Positions 6,889 through 11,452 of a stretch of DNA of 11,452 nt are shown one piece after another (the stretch's first letter is position 1; the number at the start of each line of letters is the position of its first letter). The position numbers and the translations under genes were made by a program. The notes below the pieces were generated by a model, which did not search any database, was not told where the DNA came from, and worked only from the letters and a program-made list of their open reading frames with translations. Source of the stretch: JBGPIT01 sp041485125 (GTDB lineage: Bacteria; Desulfobacterota; Binatia; UTPRO1); NCBI GenBank assembly GCA_041485125.1, contig JBGPIT010000139.1:1-11452 (forward strand), written 5' to 3'.

Positions 6889-7830
6889 TCACTTCGGTAC
6901 GACGCCGGACGCCGCACCGCGCTCGAGCCAGGACTTCAGATCCGGTGTGAGCGTGCGGGCCGCCGCCGCTTCGTAGAGCGCCAGGTCCTCCGCCGTGAGG
7001 ACGTCGCGCCAGCGATCGTTGGTCCCCTTGTACATAAAGCGGTCGGTGCCGCCCTGGAAGATCACGTCCATCTCCGGTCCGAGCACGGCCGCGTCGCGCT
7101 TCATCGACGCGAACGTCGCCGCGTCCGCGAGCATCGGCCACTTTTCTTCCGGGACGTCGATGTCGACGAAGCGGGCGATGCGGCGCATCTCCTTCTGAAG
7201 ATCCGCCTTCAGGTCGTTGTAGTGGACGAAGAGGACGTTAGGCAGATGGCGGTAGTCCCAGTAGCTCCGGGCGTGGTGGAGGTGCGACCAGAAAGGAAAC
7301 CCGTCGCTCTCCCACGGATACGACGAGCGCGTCATCCAGAGCCGCCAGAACTCGCGGATGTCTTCGGGCGGCTCGAGAAAGGGCTCCGACGGCGCGTCCT
7401 CTCCGGAGTTCAGCATCTCGCGCGCCTGCGGCGTGTAGGCGCGCACGTGGTTCCACGCCGACATGAAGACGTCGCGGGTATCGCGTCCGACGTAGATGTA
7501 CTTGGTGCTCTCCCGGTAGGGGAGGGCGTCCAGCGGCAGGTGGCTCTTCAAGAAGCGGCGGTGCTCGATGCTCTCGACGATCGCCACCAACTCGGCCTTG
7601 CCGCCGATGAAGCGGCAGTCCGGCCAGGGGGAGACCCAGTGGAGCGTGGTCGGAAGCTCGATCGTCTGGAAGACGAGCAGGCTCAAGATGCGCTGGGTCC
7701 ACGTCGTGCCTGCCTTGAGAGACGTCGTGATGACGATGTCGTCGGGGCGGGGGACGATGTCGTCCCAGCGCGTCGAGTCGAGGTGGTGGCATCGATAGAT
7801 GCGGGTGCGCTGCGGGAGAGAAGGGAGCAT
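6889..7830 (-). CDS. Sulfotransferase family protein (PAPS-dependent, cytosolic type)
   Basis: A 313-residue protein with Sulfotransfer_1 family motifs. TSLKAGTTWTQ (36-46) is the 5'-phosphosulfate-binding loop (usual form YPKSGTTW). FLKSHLPL (93-100) matches the KTHLP segment holding the catalytic His, here His97. YVGRDTRDVFMSAWNH (113-128) is the 3'-phosphate-binding segment, with Arg116 and Ser124. FMYKGTNDRWRDVLT (265-279) matches the C-terminal RKGxxGDWKxxFT motif, and VLFVHYNDLKADL (199-211) matches the LFLxYEDLK segment. It should transfer sulfate from PAPS to a hydroxyl or amine of a small molecule in the cytoplasm; the acceptor is unknown. Length is normal. No Shine-Dalgarno precedes the ATG at 7830, so the start is the weakest part. 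The gene is divergent from vapBC with 187 bases between. Confidence 0.92.
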   Translation of the reverse strand: MLPSLPQRTRIYRCHHLDSTRWDDIVPRPDDIVITTSLKAGTTWTQRILSLLVFQTIELPTTLHWVSPWPDCRFIGGKAELVAIVESIEHRRFLKSHLPLDALPYRESTKYIYVGRDTRDVFMSAWNHVRAYTPQAREMLNSGEDAPSEPFLEPPEDIREFWRLWMTRSSYPWESDGFPFWSHLHHARSYWDYRHLPNVLFVHYNDLKADLQKEMRRIARFVDIDVPEEKWPMLADAATFASMKRDAAVLGPEMDVIFQGGTDRFMYKGTNDRWRDVLTAEDLALYEAAAARTLTPDLKSWLERGAASGVVPK

Positions 7831-8017
7831 GCGAGGGCGGGTGTAGCGCCAGCTCCGCTCGACCGCAACTCGGGCGTTGGGGCGACGGACGGACGTATGC
7901 AGGCCGCTCTATGAGCTCGACCGCCGCGACACGCACCTGGCATCGTCTATGAAACTCGTTTGCCGCCTCGCCCAACCTCGCCGTTGACCCCGGCGCCCGA
8001 TGTGGCCAGATGTGCCC

Positions 8018-8275
8018 ATGAAGCGCGTCAAGATCGTCGAGCTGAAGAACCACCTCTCGGAGCACCTCCGTGCCGTCGAGGCGGGCGCGGAGCTGGAAGT
8101 CACGGATCGAAGCCGGCCGATCGCCCGCATCGTGCCCGTGCCGGGAACGGTGCCGGCAGTCGTCATTCACCCCGCGAAGCGAGCGTTCGCGGACGTGCGA
8201 CGCAAGCGTCACCGCCCCGCACGCTGGCCGGCGAGCTCGCTCGACCTCCTGATGGAGGATCGGAGAAAGCGGTGA
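8018..8275 (+). CDS. vapB: Phd/YefM-family antitoxin (VapB role)
   Basis: An 85-residue protein. The N-terminal half, MKRVKIVELKNHLSEHLRAV followed by EAGAELEVTDRSRPIARIVP, is the Phd/YefM DNA-binding dimer domain typical of antitoxins: the ELKxxLSExLRxVxxG helix pair and the (V)TDRxRPIARI strand. The C-terminal 35 residues are basic and low in structure (FADVRRKRHRPARWPASSLDLLMEDRRKR region), as expected of the toxin-wrapping tail. It should neutralise the downstream PIN toxin and repress its own promoter. The start at 8018 is preferred to the ATG at 8000, because family similarity begins exactly there. Its stop TGA overlaps the toxin's GTG start (GTGA), which implies coupled translation. 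No clear operator palindrome was found upstream. Confidence 0.85.
   Translation: MKRVKIVELKNHLSEHLRAVEAGAELEVTDRSRPIARIVPVPGTVPAVVIHPAKRAFADVRRKRHRPARWPASSLDLLMEDRRKR
8262..8265 (+). promoter_or_regulatory. Shine-Dalgarno within vapB for the GTG start of vapC
   Basis: GGAG lies six bases before the GTG at 8272, inside the last codons of the antitoxin gene. It supports the non-ATG start of the toxin at the GTGA overlap. Confidence 0.5.
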
Positions 8276-8697
8276 AGGCGTACATCGACGCCTCGGTCGT
8301 GCTCCGCATCGTGCTCGCGGAGCCTCGCGCCCTGCGCGAGTGGCGACGGATCACCCGCGCGATCTCGAGCGACCTCGTCCGTCTCGAGTGTCTGCGGACC
8401 ATCGACACGGCGCGCGTCAGGTTTCGACTGCCGGACGCCGAGGTCGCGGAGCAACGTGCCGCCGTGCTCGAGAAGCTCGAAGCCTTCGAGCTCGTCCCGA
8501 TCAATGCCGCCGTGCTGGCGCGCGCCGCCGAGCCGTTCCCGACCACGCTCGGCGCGCTCGATGCGATCCACCTCGCGAGCGCGCTGCTCGCCCGCACGCT
8601 CGAGGAGGACCTGTGCCTCGCCACCCACGACCGCGAGCTCGCGATCGCCGGGCGCGCCGTCGGCTTCCGTGTGCTGGGCGCGCCGGTGAGCGGCTAG
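8272..8697 (+). CDS. vapC: PIN-domain toxin ribonuclease (VapC-like)
   Basis: A 141-residue PIN domain. The four acidic residues of the metal-dependent RNase site are visible: Asp6 in KAYIDASV, Glu39 in SSDLVRLEC, Asp97 in LGALDAIHLASAL, and Asp120 in LATHDRELA. Length and order are standard for VapC toxins, which cleave specific tRNAs, rRNA or mRNA when freed from the antitoxin. The start is the GTG at 8272, overlapping the antitoxin stop by 4 bases; the reading frame is open far upstream to 7960, but that part overlaps the antitoxin gene and has no PIN similarity. All catalytic positions are intact, so the toxin is probably functional. The RNA target cannot be predicted. Confidence 0.88.
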   Translation: MKAYIDASVVLRIVLAEPRALREWRRITRAISSDLVRLECLRTIDTARVRFRLPDAEVAEQRAAVLEKLEAFELVPINAAVLARAAEPFPTTLGALDAIHLASALLARTLEEDLCLATHDRELAIAGRAVGFRVLGAPVSG

Positions 8698-8704
8698 ATT
8701 GGCG

Positions 8705-8726
8705 GTCGCGGTCGCTACGCCGCGAC
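8705..8726 (+). terminator. Hairpin after vapC, possible terminator
   Basis: GTCGCGG (8705-8711) and CCGCGAC (8720-8726) form a perfect 7-bp stem with an 8-base loop, starting seven bases after the vapC stop. No T-run follows, so termination is inferred from position and stem strength only. Confidence 0.4.
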
Positions 8727-8767
8727 GTGGTCGTAGGAGGTCTTAAGAAGCTCTTCTGATTGACAGG

Positions 8768-8897
8768 ATGCGCGCGGGGCGTCTACGCGGAGATCGGCAC
8801 CCGGGTTGTCGCGGATCGGCATCGCGACGTGCTGGCCGATCCAGATCGGTTCGAATCCCGACTCCTCCGCCGCGATCGCGAACAGGCCGCGTCGCAT
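8768..8897 (-). pseudogene. Remnant of a luciferase-like (F420/FMN) oxidoreductase N-terminal region
   Basis: The minus-strand frame starting at the ATG at 8897 reads MRRGLFAIAAEESGFEPIWI followed by GQHVAMPIRDNPGADLRV. The pattern AxxAEExGFxxxWxGxHVxxP is the hallmark near the N-terminus of luciferase-like monooxygenases, including F420-dependent oxidoreductases, normally about residues 20-45 of a roughly 300-residue TIM barrel. Here nothing of the N-terminal strand precedes it, and after about 43 residues the similarity stops; the frame ends at 8715. It begins eight bases after the stop of the modular secreted protein gene. It is therefore most likely a decayed fragment and not a functional enzyme. 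The assignment rests on one short motif. Confidence 0.45.
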
Positions 8898-8905
8898 CGA
8901 CTATG

Positions 8906-10762
8906 TCACGGGTTCAGCGTGGCCGGGACGCACAGCTCGGTCGGGCGAAATACCTCGAATATGTCCGGCCCGAACTGGTTGTTGACGAAGACGTCTCCCG
9001 TCACCCCCTTGAACCCTGGCGTGCCGGGGGTGGGGCGGACCTTGTAGCAGAGCAGCTGGGCGTCCGGGTCGATGATGCCCTCGCCTTCCTTGTCCACGGC
9101 CAGGCAGAGACGCATCGGCTTCTTGATGTTGATCGACATCGTCGTGAACTGGTCGCGGACGCTGATCCCGTCGAGCCGGAAGCGGGTGCGCGTCACCTTG
9201 TAACACTTGAAGTGATCGATCGTCGGGGTGATCGGGCCGGGCGCATTGGTGAGGCTCTTGGCGGTCGGGACCAGCAGGTAGTCGGGCTTCGCGAGATCCA
9301 TCGCGATCGTGCCGAACTGCGTGGCGACGGTCCGCGCGCGAACCGGCTTGAAGACCGGAGCGGTCTGCTTGATCGGGTAGCCGGCGAGGTGATCAGGATC
9401 GTTCGGTGCCGTCGGATCCTCGCCGTTCTTGTCGGCGGGATTGCAGAGGCGATGGGGCGCCTTGAGGTTGACGGTGCTGTGGCCGAGCTCGTCGTCGAGG
9501 CTGAGGGCGATGGCGGGGAACGGGCCGTGGTGCGCCTCGTAGCACTGGTAGTGGCGGAGCATGCCCGTCGTCGGTGTCGGCGAGACGGTGGGCGTGCCCG
9601 TGGGGGTCTCGGTCGGAGTTGGAGTCGCCGTCCGCGTCGGTGTGGTCGTCGGGGTCACCGTCGGCGTCGCAGTCGGTGTCGCGGTTGCGGTCTCGGTTGG
9701 TGTCGGCGTCGACGTCTCGGTCGGCGTCGGACTCTCGCTCGGCGTGGCCGTTGGACTCGGGGTCTGTGTCGACGTCGCGGTCGGCGTCGCCGTTCCCGTC
9801 GGGGTGGCCGTTACCGTTGGCGTCGCGGTCCTCGTCGGCGTTGCCGTTACAGTGGGCGTCACAGTCGCGGTTGGCGTTGCTGTCCTCGTCGGGGTCGCCG
9901 TTACAGTAGGCGTCGCGGTCGCGGTTGGCGTTGCCGTCCTCGTCGGGGTCACCGTCACGGTGGGCGTCGCGGTCGCTGTTGGCGTTGCCGTCCTCGTCGG
10001 GGTCACCGTTACGGTGGGCGTTGCCGTCCTCGTGGCGGTCTTCGTCGGGGTGGCCGTCTTGGTGGGGGTTGGCGTCGCCGAGGTTGTCAAACACACGGAA
10101 TCACCCTTCGCTCCCGCGCGCGTGGTCGAAGGGTCGCGGAAGATCACCTTGAGATACGACACCCCTGCTGGAGCCGTCGCGGTGAGCATGAAGGGACCAC
10201 CCAAAGAGCCGGTGACGTCGATGTCGGTGGTGATCGTGTGGATCGCGGGCGTTCCGATCTCGGAGTTCGCCGCGTTGAAGAATCGGATCTCGATCGTCGG
10301 ATTCACGGACGGGTTGTGCGTGCCGCTGAAGAAGGTCAGGTTGTAGGTCACCCCGGCGACGGCGCTCACCTGCTGCGTCATGAGACCGGTGTTACCGGCG
10401 GCGATGCCCCACACGTAGCCGACGTACGAGCCGTCGGGAGGATTGAACGCCGTGGTCGCGCCGTCCTCACCGCTTTCGAGGACCCACACCGTCGGGATCG
10501 GGTCGCCGATGCTGTTGACGCCACCGGTGTGCTGCTCGAAGCTCGCGTTCGAGAGCAGGTTGCCCAGGCAGAAACCCTGAGCGTTCGCCGCCGGACTCGA
10601 TGCAAGCAGCACCGCGCCGAGCACGAGCGCCCCTGCTACCGGAAGATGGAGGACAGCACCGATTCCCCTCTTCCTAGCGGAGATCAATCGGCGGCGGGGT
10701 TCCAAAACCGACGTGTCATCGTCGGGAACCAGGATGCGGGCAAGCGTGCGTGTTTGGGTCAT
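8906..10762 (-). CDS. Exported modular protein with Thr-Pro repeat linker and Cys-containing C-terminal modules
   Basis: A 618-residue protein. A long positively charged N-region (1-39) leads to a hydrophobic signal (LPVAGALVLGAVLLASSPAA, then NA), with cleavage likely before QGFC at 62. Residues 63-225 look like a beta-sandwich or carbohydrate-binding-like domain (NLLSNASFE, GSYVGYVWG, LMTQQVSAVAGVTYNLTFFS). Residues 229-399 are a low-complexity TPT/TAT/TVT linker. Residues 402-618 hold four related units of the pattern CY...(D)(E/Q)(F/L)G...P..LC.P, beginning near 407, 475, 520 and 572; from memory such units (possibly DUF7450) are frequent in exported proteins of uncultured Binatota-like bacteria. 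Unit two (about 463-500) lacks the two Cys. It is probably a surface or extracellular protein; ligand unknown. GAGG seven bases upstream supports the ATG at 10762. No transmembrane anchor is seen at the C-terminus. Confidence 0.85.
   Translation of the reverse strand: MTQTRTLARILVPDDDTSVLEPRRRLISARKRGIGAVLHLPVAGALVLGAVLLASSPAANAQGFCLGNLLSNASFEQHTGGVNSIGDPIPTVWVLESGEDGATTAFNPPDGSYVGYVWGIAAGNTGLMTQQVSAVAGVTYNLTFFSGTHNPSVNPTIEIRFFNAANSEIGTPAIHTITTDIDVTGSLGGPFMLTATAPAGVSYLKVIFRDPSTTRAGAKGDSVCLTTSATPTPTKTATPTKTATRTATPTVTVTPTRTATPTATATPTVTVTPTRTATPTATATPTVTATPTRTATPTATVTPTVTATPTRTATPTVTATPTGTATPTATSTQTPSPTATPSESPTPTETSTPTPTETATATPTATPTVTPTTTPTRTATPTPTETPTGTPTVSPTPTTGMLRHYQCYEAHHGPFPAIALSLDDELGHSTVNLKAPHRLCNPADKNGEDPTAPNDPDHLAGYPIKQTAPVFKPVRARTVATQFGTIAMDLAKPDYLLVPTAKSLTNAPGPITPTIDHFKCYKVTRTRFRLDGISVRDQFTTMSINIKKPMRLCLAVDKEGEGIIDPDAQLLCYKVRPTPGTPGFKGVTGDVFVNNQFGPDIFEVFRPTELCVPATLNP
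9566..10078 (-). repeat. Thr-Pro linker-coding region
   Basis: This DNA encodes residues 229-399 of the modular protein, almost only T, P, A and V with occasional R, K, E, S and G. It is built of CRxACxxxxAC-like hexamers and dodecamers. The opposite strand has an equally long open frame made of Val-Gly repeats, which is a by-product of the repeat composition and not a gene. Confidence 0.85.
9823..10038 (-). repeat. 54-bp tandem repeat, about four copies
   Basis: Units start near 9823, 9877, 9931 and 9985, each encoding an 18-residue period (TVTVTPTRTATPTATATP and close variants). The copies from 9877 onward share long identical stretches, for example CCGTCCTCGTCGGGGTC at the same place in two of them; the copy at 9823 is more diverged. 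Repeats of this kind change copy number readily, so linker length probably differs between strains. Confidence 0.75.
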
Positions 10763-10769
10763 GTTCAGG

Positions 10770-10773
10770 CCTC
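10770..10773 (-). promoter_or_regulatory. Shine-Dalgarno of the modular secreted protein gene
   Basis: GAGG on the minus strand, seven bases before the ATG at 10762. It supports a start that gives an unusually long N-region ahead of the signal peptide. Confidence 0.4.
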
Positions 10774-11061
10774 ATCAGGTAGGGGTGGTGTCGGTTCGAA
10801 GCTGGCACGTGCGCTCGAGCGTCCTTTGACTCACAGGAACGTCGCCCTTCTTTCGCCCATCAACGGGGGAATAGCAACTCGCTTGCCATCTGACACGGCG
10901 TAAGCGTCCGCATTGTCAGGGCCGAATGGCCGGTGCGGCTGCGGCGAATCTGCACTCGAAGCACGTCCGCAAGGCCTGGCAATGAGAGAGCAAAGCTCCC
11001 TCGCGCGATCCTCCATGATCAAGTCATGAGGTATAGAGGACTGTCAGGCGACGGTCGGCGC
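10774..11061. other. Intergenic region, nothing coding recognised
   Basis: This stretch lies between the end of the acyl-CoA dehydrogenase gene and the start of the modular protein gene, both on the minus strand. No supported gene is found. An imperfect inverted repeat (CCTCCATGA at 11010-11018, TCATGAGG at 11024-11031, one bulged base) is present. A promoter for the modular protein gene is expected near 10790-10870, but no convincing -35/-10 pair was seen. Confidence 0.4.
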
Positions 11062-11076
11062 GCGCTCGACGAGCGC
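11062..11076 (-). terminator. Short hairpin downstream of the acyl-CoA dehydrogenase gene
   Basis: GCGCTC-GAC-GAGCGC is a perfect 6-bp stem with a 3-base loop, 30 bases past the dehydrogenase stop. It lacks a T-run. Termination is suggested only by position. Confidence 0.28.
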
Positions 11077-11106
11077 TCCGGGTAGCGGGCAGTCGAAGAG
11101 CGGACG

Positions 11107-11452
11107 TCAGCGCGCGAGCAGGCTCCGCGCGATCTGTATTTCATCCGTGCCCGCGTAGATCTGCAGCACCTTCGCGTCGCGGCAGAGCTGCTCGACTTGG
11201 AACTCCGCCATGTAGCCGTTGCCGCCGAAGAGCTGCACCGCTTCGAGCGCGACCTCCATCGACTTGCCGGCGGAGGCCATCTCGATTCGGCGGAAGACCA
11301 TGTTCTGGAGATTCATGCGGGCGACCTCCATCTTGGCGAGCTTCAGCTGGATGAGCTGGAACTCGCCGATCGGGCGGCCGAACTGGACGCGGGTGCGGGC
11401 GTAGTCGATGCAGCGCTCGCGGCACTGCTCGACGATGCCGAGCGCCATCGCG
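11107..11452 (-). CDS. Acyl-CoA dehydrogenase, C-terminal part (cut by window edge)
   Basis: The last 114 or so residues of an acyl-CoA dehydrogenase: the alpha-helical C-terminal domain with YARTRVQFGRPIGEFQLIQL, EAVQLFGGNGYMAEFQVEQL, and RDAKVLQIYAGTDEIQIARS. These segments bind FAD and close the active site in a beta-oxidation-type flavoenzyme that makes 2-enoyl-CoA. The position used as catalytic Glu in medium-chain enzymes (YEGT) is Ala here (YAGT), so the base would have to come from the other known site, as in isovaleryl-CoA dehydrogenase, which lies just outside the window. Compared with medium-chain acyl-CoA dehydrogenase, about 16 residues are missing between ASAGKS and MEVALEAVQ, and three between DEIQ and IARS. 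The frame is intact, so this may be a shortened variant or a decaying gene. Confidence 0.85.
   Translation of the reverse strand, partial: AMALGIVEQCRERCIDYARTRVQFGRPIGEFQLIQLKLAKMEVARMNLQNMVFRRIEMASAGKSMEVALEAVQLFGGNGYMAEFQVEQLCRDAKVLQIYAGTDEIQIARSLLAR

Noticed and set aside
7960..8271. Upstream extension of the vapC frame as an N-terminal fusion
   Set aside because: It overlaps the antitoxin gene in another frame and has no domain-like content; the GTG start with ribosome site explains the toxin.
9823..10038. CRISPR-like array
   Set aside because: The repeats are direct 54-bp units without unique spacers and are fully coding in frame.
9561..10346. Plus-strand Val-Gly repeat protein
   Set aside because: It is the complement of the Thr-Pro linker in another frame; no ribosome site or signal peptide is seen.
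8768..10903. A 711-codon plus-strand open frame opposite the modular secreted protein
   Set aside because: The translation is dominated by Arg/Gly runs produced by the repeat region. The minus strand has a ribosome site, signal peptide and domain structure.

Overview
This is a GC-rich window from what looks like a free-living environmental bacterium, probably uncultured. Three things point that way: the strong G/C preference at third codon positions, a secreted protein with a long Thr-Pro linker ending in Cys-containing modules, and the mix of exported enzymes with an acyl-CoA dehydrogenase. From memory, this combination is common in Deltaproteobacteria-like soil and groundwater lineages such as Candidatus Binatota. 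No marker gene is present, so the assignment is only an inference.

Layout. 1-819: two small exported proteins of unknown function on the minus strand, the first cut by the window edge. 911-2416 (+): a DUF1800 protein. 2426-3945 (-): a two-gene unit of a small exported HExxH metallopeptidase and an exported acid-phosphatase/phospholipase-C-like phosphoesterase, with a possible 4-bp ATGA overlap; it converges tail-to-tail on the DUF1800 gene. 3946-4474: a non-coding divergent region. 4475-6553 (+): a large exported amidase-signature hydrolase followed by a strong hairpin. 6680-6888 (-): a likely gene remnant. 6889-7830 (-): a sulfotransferase. 8018-8697 (+): a VapBC-type toxin-antitoxin pair with a GTGA overlap and a hairpin after it. 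8768-8897 (-): a short remnant resembling the N-terminal part of a luciferase-like (F420/FMN) oxidoreductase. 8906-10762 (-): a 618-residue exported modular protein with a beta-sandwich-like N-terminal part, a Thr-Pro linker encoded by 54-bp tandem repeats, and a four-unit C-terminal region. 11107-11452 (-): the C-terminal part of an acyl-CoA dehydrogenase that appears to lack about 16 residues usually present.

I see no single pathway joining these genes. Most products are exported (six of the ten protein genes start with clear signal peptides), and three are hydrolases of different bond types. The sulfotransferase plus vapBC stretch lies between two gene remnants, which suggests past insertion or deletion there. 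I did not find convincing evidence for a new multi-gene system. The best leads are the shortened acyl-CoA dehydrogenase, the secreted amidase with an unusual nucleophile motif, the overlapping metallopeptidase/phosphoesterase pair, and the remnant-flanked VapBC island.
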